Shown here piece after piece: positions 21,962 through 32,924 of a stretch of 64,000 bases of DNA. The notes under the pieces are model-generated. The model had not been told where the DNA came from. It saw only the letters and a program-made list of their open reading frames with translations, and did not search any database. Numbering within the stretch: position 1 is the stretch's first letter; each line of letters begins with the position of its first letter. This stretch comes from Gnetum montanum (taxonomy: Eukaryota; Streptophyta; Gnetopsida; Gnetales; Gnetaceae), in assembly GCA_015680685.1 (NCBI GenBank), contig MNCI01011103.1, forward strand, positions 420,724 through 484,723. Direction: 5' to 3'. The position numbers and the translations under genes were made by a program.

Positions 21962-22732
21962 ATTTTTTAGGAAGAAAATCAAGGAAAGAATAAGAATAGG
22001 AAAAATAATCACACATAGAGCACACAAAATTTTTGTGATTTAGAAACCTCTCATTCATGGATGCACTAGAGTTTCATTATATATTTTTTAGATTATAGTT
22101 ATAAGAGAGTTTCAGAATGTTACATAAATATGCATCAAGAAACCATTCATAACTAAAACTAGCCCATCACATAATAATCTGAATCAATCACCACATGACT
22201 CCAACATGCCTATGTTAGTTTGTCTTATAGAGAAGGCTAGCAGCCCCGACCATCCATCCACCTCAATTATAAGTTTTACTTTCATTGTCTCCTATTTGAC
22301 ATCATTACTACTATTTGAAAATAAATATCTCCCATTCACATTCACTACATTTCCACTTGTTGAAAAATGTATATCCTTTCTTAGGTAATAATAGTTTATT
22401 CATAAATCAAATTATCATGTTGTCCTATTTTTGAAAAAGTCCTTATATTCGGAATATTCATGATGTCACTAACACTATCTATATGTAGTTCAATGCAATA
22501 ACAGTCGATGGATAGGCATGTAAGTCAGGTAGGGAGGCAATGAAGGATACTTTCTGCATCACCAATGGCATCTTCTTCATGCACTCTTGTAGGTTCTGCT
22601 CACTCTTTCTCTTATGTTCAATGCTTATCTCAACTTTATTAAAGTCCATTAAGCATCACTCTTCCTCCTATTCCTAAACAGAAGAAAATTTATTTTAGTT
22701 GATCAATTGAATTTACAAAAAGCCTAAGCTAT
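21962..22732. other. Copia LTR/leader remnant, then AT-rich spacer
   Basis: Roughly the first 200 bp should be the 5' LTR end of the copia element, but I cannot place its borders. The rest up to the pararetrovirus is AT-rich. The open frame 22206-22388 resembles nothing I know. Confidence 0.4.
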
Positions 22733-23460
22733 ATGCATATCTCGAAAAGTAATTTACATATTTTTGGTATGGGTCTCCAACCTATTGCACTTCAATTTTT
22801 TTCACTAGGGGAGGTAGATAAGTGGCTCGATGATGGGTATAAATACGTTCATATTGCTGAGATAGATATCCATATCCATCTTTACTTCAATTATAGACTT
22901 CAATGTCCTTACTAGATTGTGCTTATTGACCAAAGGTTTAAGAATTTCAATGACACCATTATAACTCAAGTGAAAGGACATCTAGAGATGGACACTCTCA
23001 TAGTTACTCTCCCAAATTTCACCCTTTCTCTGTATGATTCAAATTTGTTCTCCAGCTTAATGTTGGTAGCTTATATTCCACTAGATATGGTAATTGATAG
23101 TATATATGCTACTATAGAAATTCTTTTAGTGTTTAAACTATTTGATACCACTAGTGTAAAAACATTGTTACCCTTAGGAATGCAAGCCACTCATGTTGGT
23201 ACAAAAAATTTCAAGTATGAGGTTATAATTAATATAGAAGATTTATTGGTACATAAATAATACCTAGATCTAACCAAATTTCAAGAAGAGTTTTATGGGT
23301 ATATAAAGCCAAAGAAGGGTAGAACTAGTAAACGTAGGTATCAGGTTCACCTTAAATGTCCTAAGTTTATAAAAGAAGACCCTTTTATAGTTAAAAGATC
23401 TAGATCCAAAAGATCTACAAAGCTTTTTAGCACTATTCCAAAGCCATTAGACCTAATACT
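22733..23460 (+). pseudogene. Viral movement protein, 30K superfamily (decayed)
   Basis: Movement proteins let the virus pass through plasmodesmata. The pieces 22733-22915 and 22919-23260 share one frame and are separated by one TAG stop at 22913-22915. The motif PNFTLSLYD at 23012-23038 is the signature of Caulimoviridae movement proteins. The preceding piece has LQPIALQFF in the place of the core beta strand. Further sense sequence continues to about 23460 with stops. The true start is not evident; the first Met of the frame is at 22733. Confidence 0.75.
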
Positions 23461-25220
23461 AAAAACCTAATCCTCTTATATACTAAAAATTTTTGAACCA
23501 TCTAAACAAGATATAGTTGAAAAGGTAAAGGTAGCAGAAACCATGGCAAAAATATTTAAGCAGTTGAATATTAACATGGATGTTGAGAAGGTCTTAGGAC
23601 CTATTTTAGCCCAAACCAAAGGAAAGACTATCACAAAAGAAGTCTCTTCCTCTGTCAAAAAGCAAGATGAACCCTCTTCTAGAACTTCTAAATCTATTTC
23701 AAAGTGAATCTTCTCATCAACAGTTGATAGATCCATTGTGTCCACATACAACTATACAAAGACATCATAAACATTATCATTGTATGGAATGTGATGTGTT
23801 ACTAAGAATAAATATGAACAAAGAAGAAGAAGAGAAAGCCCCTAGAGAAACCATCTATGTAATCCTTTGGAAAAAGAGTATAATGGCTCTAGCAGAAACA
23901 ATTCAATTACAAAACTAGGTAAATCAACACATAGCTACTTTCGTAGGTGATACACATAGGCTAGTAGAAACTAGTGAAAACCATAGTTCCTTGTTAGACT
24001 GTCTTAGACAAGATGTAAAACAAATTCTTCAAGTTTGGATTCCTAAACAACTTGGAAGTAGTTTTAAAAATACTACTTTACCCCTTGCCTTCTCAAGATC
24101 TCCTCCATCTATAGGAAAATCACATAGGGCCAAATGGAAAGCTAAAGAGAAAGAAAGAAAAGGAAAAGAGAAAATGATTAGTATAAACACAAGAAATCCA
24201 AATACAATGATTGAAACTGAAAAGGAAGCTTCATTGGATAGCGAAGAAGAATTTCTAGTAAAATAGACAACTGCAAGATCATATGAAAATCCTATAAATT
24301 TTTCTGCCATCTAAATTAGGAAATCTGGAGACAAAACACCTATTTTTTCCATGGATAATAAAGACGTGAAATATCAAAAAGATATTATTGATGTGATATA
24401 AAGTTATTTATCTATCCAAATCCTATTAGAAAGGAAATAAATCCAAATGACAATTTGGAATACAATGTACAATTTTTGTGGTATTTTAAGAAGATGGTGG
24501 AATCATATTCCCAACAACATTAAAAGGAAATTGCTAAATGCTCCAACAATAGTTTTCTTCAATGCCATTATCAAAGAATTTATAGGAAACAAGGAAAATC
24601 AAGATAATGTCTATAGGGATAGATATTATAAAGATAGATTATATTGCATACAAGACCTACCAAAACTTCTTGATGAAATGGAACAATTATATTATTGTGG
24701 AAAGCTCACACATGAAACAGGTGTAAAAGAACATCTACTAGGTTATTTACCACAACCATTTTGTAACAAATACCTTGCAAAATTAAAAAGGTAAAATTTA
24801 GTTAGCTAATATGAGTTCTGGAGCGATTCGATAATTCATCATGGATATCAATCAAGAAATATGCTATGATCAACAGGCACAAAAACAAATCAAAGAATTA
24901 ACTACTAAAATAGGAAAATCGTTATGTTTAGAATTATGCCCTGAGGATAAGTATCTCAAATCAACATGTTGTAAAGATAGGAAACCTAAAAGAAGATTTA
25001 GGAAATCATAGAAACAATGGTGACAAAAATATCTATCTCAACCAACACCATCCAAACATTTCAAAGAAATGTTCAAACAAAAAAATCATAAGGCTTAAAG
25101 AAATTAGATAAAGTGTTTCTTATGTAAGCATAATCACTTCGCAAATAAATGTCCTAAGAAATATCAATACCCTAATAAGATCAATTCTATTGTTAACCAT
25201 AATCTCTCCTAGAAATACTA
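23461..25220 (+). pseudogene. Viral coat-protein region with zinc knuckle (decayed)
   Basis: The coat protein encapsidates viral DNA. The region is Lys/Glu-rich and acidic-basic mixed at 23667-24266, then has a capsid-core-like segment at 24447-24794 (RRWWNHIPNNIK, LPKLLDEMEQLYY). It ends in a CCHC-type finger at 25114-25152 followed by PKK. Frames change between about 24300 and 25100, and stops are frequent. Region limits are approximate. Confidence 0.65.
25114..25152 (+). other. Zinc knuckle CX2CX3HX4C in viral coat region
   Basis: The frame reads CFLCKHNHFANKC. Caulimoviridae coat proteins normally have CX2CX4HX4C, so one residue is missing between the second Cys and the His. The following PKK matches the family's basic tail. 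It may be a decay event or a lineage variant. Confidence 0.7.
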
Positions 25221-26000
25221 TCAGTATATATCTAATGAAGATTTACCTTTTGTCCATGGTGATATTCTTCTTCATTGCTCTAACTACTATACATACAATA
25301 GTAGTGGTGTGCTCTCTGAATTTGAGATTTCTCTGATCACTAACTCCTCTTATCCCAAGGGGGGGGGGTGATTTTGATGATTCTAATGATTCATCATCGA
25401 GGTCACAACCTAGATCATATTATCCAAGGAAATAAATACAATAAAAGACACTTGAGATAGAATCAATGTATATAGAACTAGAAGAAAAATTAAGAAAATT
25501 AGAAAAAAGTTTGTTAAAAATATCACTTGAAGATATACACCAATATATTGCTACCCAACAAAAAGTTCACGAAAAAGAAAAGAAGATTTGAAATTGTTTA
25601 AACAACAATTTCAATTCCAAAATGACAATATCGATGCACAACCATTGCCTTCTTCTACAAAAGAACAAGAAGATCTTGAACAAATCGTATTACAAGAGGA
25701 GGAAGAAGCAAGGATAAAAGCATTAGACTCTACAACAGAACTAGAAGTAGAAGCAAACAATCTTCATATGATGCATTCTCCACAACATTCCAATCTGGAT
25801 AGATCTATATGGAGACAACATAGAATTTAACAATTACAAGCATTTGTACAATGGGCTACTCATGAGTTAGAAAACTTACAAATAGAAGAAAATAGTGAAC
25901 AAAGGAAGCAATATGAGGATGAAACAAAATCGATAATGCCAATTCAATTAGTCAACAGAAATAATGTAGTTAGTACACATTTGCCTATATGTACACATAA
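25221..26000 (+). other. Viral polyprotein linker region, Glu/Gln-rich, decayed
   Basis: Between the zinc knuckle and the protease the sense sequence is rich in Glu, Gln and Lys. One 80-codon frame, 25588-25830, is likely part of a coiled-coil linker. A G8 run near 25363-25370 lies in the middle. I cannot assign a domain. Confidence 0.4.
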
Positions 26001-26330
26001 GATAAAAATTCCATCATGTAAAGCTTACCCCATAGATGCTCTAATTGACAGCGAGGTTGAACTCTCATTAGCAAGGCCTAGCATTATCCTTTCACATTCA
26101 TGAATGGATAAAATAAAAACATATGTTAAGTTTAACATCCAAAAAATATCAATAGATAAACAGATAGAGATCCAATCTTATCACCATCTAGTAAGATTAT
26201 TAAAATGACTATGTATAGTTTTGATTTTCCTTCTTATGACTTGCTAATAGGAATAGATTACTTAAGTCTTGTAGAACCATATGCTATCCATTCTACATAC
26301 ATTACACTACAACATGAATAGTTTGAATAA
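26001..26330 (+). pseudogene. Viral aspartic protease (inactivated)
   Basis: The protease would process the polyprotein. The active-site loop reads ALIDSEVE with the Asp at 26047-26049; the expected third residue Gly is Glu (GAG at 26053-26055). Downstream, FDFPSYDLLIGIDYL near 26220-26262 fits the second hydrophobic-Gly protease motif. Frameshifts separate the two. Confidence 0.65.
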
Positions 26331-26379
26331 AAAAATCAATATTTAAGTAGATATCCCCTAGAAGACAAAAAAAAAGTAT

Positions 26380-27200
26380 GTAATACTCAATGGGTCATCA
26401 ATCAAGTTGAGAAACTTGATAATGACTTCCAACAAATCAAACAAAACTTACTAACCTTAGCTAGTGATAATCCAACATGTTTTTGCCATAAAAAAGAACA
26501 TTGGTGTCACATTGAATGGTAGGAAAAAATAAAATTAAAAGCCAAATCCCATCATATTGTTATGTCTCTTGCTTTACAAATAGAATGTGAAGAAGAGATC
26601 AAACAGCTATTGAACAAAGGCTTAATCCTGCATAGCACAAGTATGTTTGCCTATGCTGCTTTCTATGTCAATAAGAGACAAAAATAAGTAAGAGGAAAGA
26701 AAATACCTATGGTAAATTATAATCATTTAAATGATCTCATAAAATCTATTCAACATCATATTCCAAACAAGGATGATTTATTTCAAAGACTCCTACATAC
26801 ACACATCTATTCTAAATTTGATTTAAAATCTAGATTCTGGAAAATACAAGTATATCCAAAGGATAGATGGAAGACAACATTTACTATACCAAGAGGACTA
26901 TATGAATTGATAGTTTTGCCATTCAAAATTAAAATGGCACCCTCAATATTCCAACAATGCATGGATCACATTTTTCATAGTTTTAATTTTATTATGGTAT
27001 ATATATATGATATCTTAATAATGAGTAAGAATTCATGAGAACACCTAGAACATCTATAGATAGTCTATTATCTAGTAGAAAAAAAAGGTTTAATTTTATC
27101 CCCAACAAAAATGATAATTGCTTAATCTAGGANTGGTTTAATTTTATCCCCAACAAAAATGATAATTGCTTAATCTAGGATCAAATTTCTAGGACTAGAT
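26380..27200 (+). pseudogene. Viral reverse transcriptase (inactivated)
   Basis: RT copies pregenomic RNA. The open piece 26709-27038 carries SKFDLKSRFW, WKTTFTIPRGLYE and a MAPSIFQQCMDHIF segment in the family order. The catalytic YIDD box reads YIYD at 27000-27011, so its first Asp is Tyr. A lead-in with EEEIKQLLNKGLI is near 26590-26630, followed by a stop near 26686. N27133 and a 46-bp duplication lie in the C-terminal part. Confidence 0.8.
27087..27180. repeat. 46-bp direct duplication around N27133 (likely assembly join)
   Basis: 27087-27132 and 27135-27180 are identical and separated by N and one T. It has the same style as the joins at 4222 and 19826. No paralogue is available here to confirm it. 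Confidence 0.75.
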
Positions 27201-27430
27201 ATTGCTAATGGGAAAATTGCACTTCATAATCATATTCTAAAATCTATCAAAAATTTTCTAAATGAAATAAAAGATAAGGTCCAACTTCAAATATTTCTTG
27301 GCTATGTTAATTATGTATCAGTTTTTTATAAAGATCTTTCCAAAGATAGAAAGCTCTTAAATGAACAACTTGGTAAAAATCCTATGACCTAGTCAACATA
27401 ACATACAACCATAGTAAAGAAAATTAAATA

Positions 27431-27534
27431 GCCTGCCAACATCAACTACCTCAACTATGCCTGCCAACATCAACTACCTCAACTATGCCTGCCAACATCA
27501 ACTACCTCAACTATGCCTGCCAACATCAAGTACC
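27431..27534. repeat. 28-bp minisatellite inside the viral RT/RNase H junction
   Basis: Three full copies of a 28-bp unit start at 27431, 27459 and 27487 (GCCTGCCAACATCAACTACC and 8 more), and a partial fourth starts at 27515. The full copies are identical. Because 28 is not a multiple of 3, the same DNA is read in all three frames, so the array itself shifts the RNase H frame. Confidence 0.95.
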
Positions 27535-27890
27535 CTCATATTAGAAATTGATGCATCTTATGAGTTTTTGGGTGCCACTCTAAAAGAGACTTGGAAGGAA
27601 TTACACACATTTGCCGCTATGCCTGAAGAAAGTCCGCACCCATTCAATTGAACTACCATAGCATGCATAAGGCATTACTAGCCATTGTAAAAGGTGTAAA
27701 AAAATTTAGACTCTTCCTCCAAGAAAATAAATTTATTATAAGAAGTGACTTTAAACATATAGATAAATACTTAAGTGTTAATAACTTAAATAAAGTTCCT
27801 CATACGCATCTAATACATTGGGCATTATTTCTAGCAAATTTGATTTTGAAACTCAATTTAAAGATGGTAAATCAAATTACTTAGCCAATT
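27535..27890 (+). pseudogene. Viral RNase H (inactivated)
   Basis: RNase H degrades the RNA template. The first catalytic Asp is kept in LEIDASYEF (Asp at 27550-27552). The helix normally carrying EKEL reads HKAL at about 27666-27677, so the catalytic Glu is lost. IIRSDFKHI at about 27735 keeps the third acidic position. A stop and frame change separate the first strand from the rest near 27650. Confidence 0.75.
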
Positions 27891-27944
27891 TTTTGACCAA
27901 AGAGTTCCACCTCTCAGAAAACTAATGTATCTTTAAGTTTGTTT

Positions 27945-28824
27945 ATGTTTGTATATAGATTTACTGGTAAATGAAGGTTGGGCCATGAGATCAACTAGGA
28001 GGATCAAACCCTACTAATCCCTTGAGGTATATATGCCTATATTAGAATAGGTAGCTATTAGAAATTCTAATGAATTTTCATGGGATAGTTTTGTTTCTAT
28101 GAACTAGACCATTTCACATTTTTGTGACATCACCTAGACTGTGTTCACTGAAAACCCTATTAGTGTTTCCTTACCTAGTGAATTTCTAGCCCATGTAAAG
28201 CTCACAACCTTTATTGAAATGAACCTTCTTGATTTTGAAAATTTATATTTAGCCGAGACCTTGCTATGGCCATACTTTCAATTAGGTGAATTCCATGTGT
28301 ATAAAATATCTATTAATCCCACTGGTTATCCCACTTCTCTTGCATTCTAGTCATGGTGGTCAAAATTTTGTCATTCTCCAAATCATATTGCTACAAGATA
28401 TCCAAGGGCCCTATTTCATAGGTTAACTAAGCAACATGATGATTTTATTTATTATGGAAATGCATAGTCAAGGATAAGGCATTTCACACACCAGGATGCT
28501 ACTCCTCAATATTATTTAGTATCATGTATCTCTAAAAGAATAGACTAGATGAATTCCTAAGTGTCTACTTTTTACTAGGATATATATACTACTAATGCTT
28601 TTGATATCCAGTCACATTGTCAACTTCATAAGATGGTTCCTCTCTTATTAGAATTACACCATCTCAATGCTCATCTCCACAATTGTCATAGATATGGTAG
28701 ACATGAAAATATTCTCTATCTTGCTAGGGCTAGAGATTATCATGAAAGTAATTGGTTAGAGTCAAAATATGATGATGGTGATTCTCTTGACTCCCTTGGA
28801 CCAAAGAATATGCCATCTTCTTAA
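27945..28824 (+). pseudogene. Frame downstream of viral RNase H, unrecognised
   Basis: A sense-strand coding-like stretch with few stops follows RNase H. Two open pieces, 28141-28350 and 28633-28824, share a frame. I recognise no domain. The position fits the downstream ORF found in several Caulimoviridae genera (transactivator or unknown), but sequence support is lacking. It ends at TTCTTAATGAG near 28822. Confidence 0.45.
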
Positions 28825-29005
28825 TGAGTATACTTAAAATGGTTTACCAAAATGAAATAATGTAAAGATAGTGTGGTTCTTGTAGCCACTATCTAGATGT
28901 TGTTACTATACATGATGTGTTGTGGTCCTTATCTCTTTGGTTTGTGTGTATAGTGCATGTAGAGTCAGCATGCACCTTCTGTGGTTGAGATGGTTCTCCT
29001 TCTCC

Positions 29006-29013
29006 TATAAATT
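29006..29013 (+). promoter_or_regulatory. TATA box of viral intergenic promoter (candidate)
   Basis: TATAAATT lies about 180 bp after the last viral frame, in the place of the pregenomic-RNA promoter of Caulimoviridae. I see no clear as-1 (TGACG) pair upstream. Confidence 0.4.
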
Positions 29014-29100
29014 ATGGTTTATAGCACCCTAAGAAGCATTCTAGGTTGAGATATCTAAAGTAAAGCACCTTGCTCCTTCAAAGCATTCTAGCTCAAAGCA

Positions 29101-30739
29101 TTCCTTAGGTCTTTGTTATAATGTATTCTATGATGTGTTTACAATGAAGAGTGTGCTTCCTTGATTCTATTATTTCAAGCTATGAATTTAAGCGATTTGA
29201 GTGAACTTATTTTTGTACCACCACAATATTAGTCCCATTGGAGTCTAGTCAATGTTGAATACACAACTTATGCTGAGGTGAATGTAAGGTGGTAGCTTAG
29301 AATGTTAGTGGTTTAACAATTTTCTCATTTCAACTAAATAATCGTTATCACCAAAAGTATCTATTACCACAACTCATGTAAATAATCATATATTTGCTAA
29401 GAAAGAACTCAATTCTTGTAATTCTTTTTAATATTTTGTACTAAGGCAACCATTGTTTGTTGATTAAAAATTTCGTCTATGATTGTTCAAATAGTTCTAC
29501 AATGTCAAAGCTATCCAAACTTTAGCTTGTTTATTATTAATCTTATTTAAATAAAATTTTTAATAAGCTTGATTATATTTCATATATCCAATTGTATTTG
29601 GTCTTGTACTTGTAAAAATTGTTATGACATTGAATCTAAGAAAGTACATTATCAAAATAAAAGATTTATTATCAAGTATCCATGATAGCAAAAAGTGTGA
29701 TTATTATCTTGTATTAAAAATTATCTCCAAAGATATTCTTTTCTTAGTAGCATTTCCATAATTTATTTAACTTTAAATAATCTTAGTCATGGATTATAAA
29801 CCTTATCATTAAAATAATTGTGGCATTGAACCTACTCCATCTCTTTTAAAATTTCATAAGTTTGATTTAATTGATAGGTAAATGTTTGATTCTACTTCCA
29901 AACATTATTTACTAGAGAAACATGTTGAAAAAACCAATGCTTAATATGGATTTGTATATATGGGAGCATTTAAAAAATTACAGTCTCCATAAAGATATTT
30001 CATCCTCATTACATTTATCTGTAGCTTGGTGTCCATACAAATTTGTCATGTAAGCTTAACCAAATGAATTTCTATTAATTTCCTAAAAATGTAAATTCCC
30101 TCTTTTTCATTTCCATGGTCTACAATATTGATCCCAATAAACATAATGGATAGAATTCTTTAAATAAGGTCCTTTCTTTATTTTTTTTCAATATCTTATT
30201 AAATTTTCTTTAGATGTTTAAAATAAGGAAGATAATATAAAGGTAAGGCTTCTAACATAATCTAATAAGCTATAAGATACCTACCCTTGAAATAGAAACT
30301 TAAATTTCCATCCATTTAATCTTTTATCTACATCCTAACAAATAGGAAATCATAAATTGTTTTCAAAGGGCCCACAAAATATAGGCATGCCTAAGTAAAT
30401 TATATTTAAGTTTTTGATTTTACATTCAAAAAATTAACTGTAATTTTAAAAACAATCAACATTATACCAAAATTTAAAAGCATATTATTCAATGCCACTA
30501 ATGATGAATTCAAAGAGGATTTGAAACTACTATGGTTTCACATTGTAAGAAGCAGAATTTCGAAAAGCTTATTTTTAGCCAAATTATGCCAAGCATGGAA
30601 GCTAAAGAAAATTCTAATAAAGCTTAGTGAAACTGTTGTCATATTCTTTATCCTCTTATAAATACAAGAACGTATCATCTACAAACTTTAATGGTTGTAA
30701 AATTCACATCCTAATAATACTTATGTTCCTTTGATTATT
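29101..30739. other. AT-rich DNA, no gene seen
   Basis: No open frame of note. The first 300 bp may be viral leader. The part near 30000-30500 could be the 3' portion of the LINE to its right, but I cannot show it. Confidence 0.4.
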
Positions 30740-31201
30740 CTTAGAGCTATGATGCACTTAATTTTCAAAGCATACAGAGCTTTGAAACCTCCTGCTATTC
30801 TTTCTTTAATACACTTTAGCCACATGTCATATAAATGAGACCAAATTATTTAAGAGAATCTACTATTTGCACATTAGTATCTCCAAAATAGAAGTTATAA
30901 CAGGCATTTCTTATACCCCAAATCATTAATATGGTTTTATCCACGTTCACTTGAAGACTAGATAAATGACAATAATTTTCTAAAATTTGCAACATATTTT
31001 GCCTAACTTCTGCATGACTCTCTTACGCATTGCAAAGGCATTCTTGCATTTCATCAATAATGATACCAAACAAAGTTTGGGAAAGTGATCAACCTTACTT
31101 AACTCTAATTTTACGTTGAAATTGAAATTTTTTTTCTTTGAATCGCTATTTGTAATTTCAATAATCACTTCCTCATACAATCTTTGAGTTGTTGTGAACA
31201 A
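30740..31201 (-). pseudogene. L1-type LINE reverse transcriptase fragment
   Basis: The sense frame from about 31100 leftwards reads SLSQTLFGIIIDEMQE, the decayed QGCPLSPTLF box, then LQILENYCHLSSLQVNVDK and an FKALYALKIKC segment near 30765-30795. These match the plant L1 RT palm and downstream region. The Y/FADD box expected between DEMQE and LQILENY is absent, so a short deletion removed the active site. Several stops are present. The open frame 30980-31201 is in a different frame. Confidence 0.7.
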
Positions 31202-31327
31202 TTATAAAATTAAATTATTAGATTGCATATGCTATATAACTTTTAGTTTAAAATCCAAAAACCATTTTCTATATAAAGATAATCCTAAATAAATTAATTA
31301 TTTATATAACATTTAGATATCAAATAA

Positions 31328-31420
31328 AAGGGGTTGGCTTAGTGGTATTGTCTTAATATGAAAAACCAAGGTTCAATTGCAAAGTTCTATTACAATGGGA
31401 AATGTTCAGTTTTCAAAATT
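31328..31420 (+). mobile_element. tRNA-derived SINE head (candidate)
   Basis: TGGCTTAGTGG at 31335-31345 fits a pol III A box and GGTTCAATTGC at 31370-31380 fits a B box, 35 bp apart, as in plant tRNA-derived SINEs. I see no terminal poly-A or TSD. The tandem repeat that follows may be its body or unrelated. Confidence 0.5.
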
Positions 31421-31705
31421 TTTCATAAGGCATGTACATCTTAGCAATTTTATACTACAAATAAATGTTCAAAAGCTTTATATCTACAATGTAAGTAAAT
31501 TATTCTAGTTTAACTTGAACATATTTTCATAAAGCTTGTACATCTTAGCAGTTTGCTACTACAAATAAATGTGTAAGAGCTTTATATCTATAAGGGAATT
31601 ATATAAGTTTAACTTTAATATTTTTTCATAATTCTTAAACATATAAGCAAATTACTACTACAAATAAATATGCAGTAGGTTTATCTCTACAAAATAAGTG
31701 AAATT
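31421..31705. repeat. Three diverged tandem units of about 100 bp
   Basis: Units start at 31421, 31525 and 31624, each opening TTTCATAA and containing a CTACTACAAATAAAT-like core and a TTTATATCTA-like segment. They directly follow the SINE-like head and end about 45 bp before element C. Confidence 0.75.
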
Positions 31706-31745
31706 GAGCGAGCTTTATCTTTTTGTTTGTTAGATTCTACTTTGG

Positions 31746-31750
31746 GATAT
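31746..31750. repeat. Left target-site duplication of element C (GATAT)
   Basis: GATAT abuts the 3' LTR of C. The right flank has GATTT (46304-46308), and the duplicated flank of A has GATAT (20607-20611). Confidence 0.8.
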
Positions 31751-32677
31751 TGATGAGCAATGAGGTATCCCTATGCCCAACCATATGAATCACAAAGCGT
31801 TCACACACGATCTAGTTGAATTTTGTAGACTTCATCATTTCTAATGCACTAGCCCTTTAGGAAGTGAATCTAGCCTTAAGGTTAATCGTTGTCTTCCCAA
31901 TTACACTTGTGACGTTTGTTGGTATGGTTAACTATAACTGAGGCATTTGATTTTTATCATTTTGATGTTTTATAGATCGGTGCTCAAATATGGATAAAAG
32001 TAATTTGATTAACTAATCTAAATTAACTAATTTACTAGCATTTAACTAATCCTAGCATAAGTATCCATTCCCACTTTCCGTACAGATCTTGAACCCACAT
32101 ATCTGCTGCTAGGCAACCAAGCACTACGCTACTGAGCATACCAAACAATAACACTGCTGGGATTTCCAACCAAATATGTGTTATGCTCAAAGTGGTTGTA
32201 CTTATGTAGTTAATCTAGCTAGCTTAATAACCTCATCAACTCAATCACTAGAAAATATTTGCAAAATAATTAAGAATAATTAACAAATAATTGAAAACAT
32301 TGAATGCATAAATAAAATAGCTAATCTATCCAAAGTGCTGCAAGGTTTATAAAAAAGATCATCGTTATTACCACACACACTATCATGCCCAGGTACAACA
32401 ATGCTCAAATAAAGATCCATACACTCAATGACTCCTGCTACGAGCACTTCAGGGAAAAATTCTAACTTCGAATGGAAAAAATATAAGAGCTTCACTGCTA
32501 CTAAAATCTATATTGCCATAAATGTAGCTGGTAGGCACATATTTATAGGTGATAGAAGAACACTAAATTGACAAGGCCTCATCAATGCAAGGTAAGATAC
32601 ATCGATGAGGCCTCATTGATGTGGTCAACTACATCGATGACGCCTTGTCGACACAGCCAACCAACAACAACTTATCA
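31751..32677 (-). repeat. Element C 3' LTR
   Basis: From TGATGAGCAATG to AACTTATCA. The sense TATA box is at 32540-32547. Repeats with AAGGCCTCATCAATG and ACATCGATGAGGCC words lie at about 32570-32650. A degenerate PPT (plus TAGCCCACAAC) follows at 32678. Confidence 0.92.
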
Positions 32678-32924
32678 TAGCCCACAACTAAATGAAAGCT
32701 CATCGTTGAGTTCTTTTTACAAATTTCTGAAGATATGAGATTATTGATTAACTTTTCTTCAACAAAACAACTAACTAACTTTGACAAAAAATGGAGTGCC
32801 TGGGTGTACGAATCAACACATTACAAAAATGGTGGTGTTCAAGACATAAAATTAAACACCATGATACAATTCTTTAAAAATTGGACAACACATTCCTTGA
32901 TGGTGTGAAGCTTGTTGAAGAAAA

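Larger units (their letters stand above)
22733..29100 (+). mobile_element. Endogenous pararetrovirus, Caulimoviridae (decayed)
   Basis: A viral-derived block on the plus strand, opposite to the surrounding elements. In order it holds a movement-protein domain, a coat-protein-like region with a zinc knuckle, aspartic protease, RT, RNase H, a further frame and a TATA-containing intergenic region. There are no LTRs and no integrase, as expected for Caulimoviridae copies captured by the host. All genes carry stops or frameshifts, and catalytic residues are lost. Which genus it belongs to is unclear. Gymnosperm-specific endogenous lineages are known, and RT phylogeny would decide. Confidence 0.82.

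Noticed and set aside
29290-29304. TGGTAGCTTAGAATG as a tRNA-Met primer site of the pararetrovirus
   Set aside because: It needs an insertion to align with TGGTATCAGAGC and matches no better than chance.
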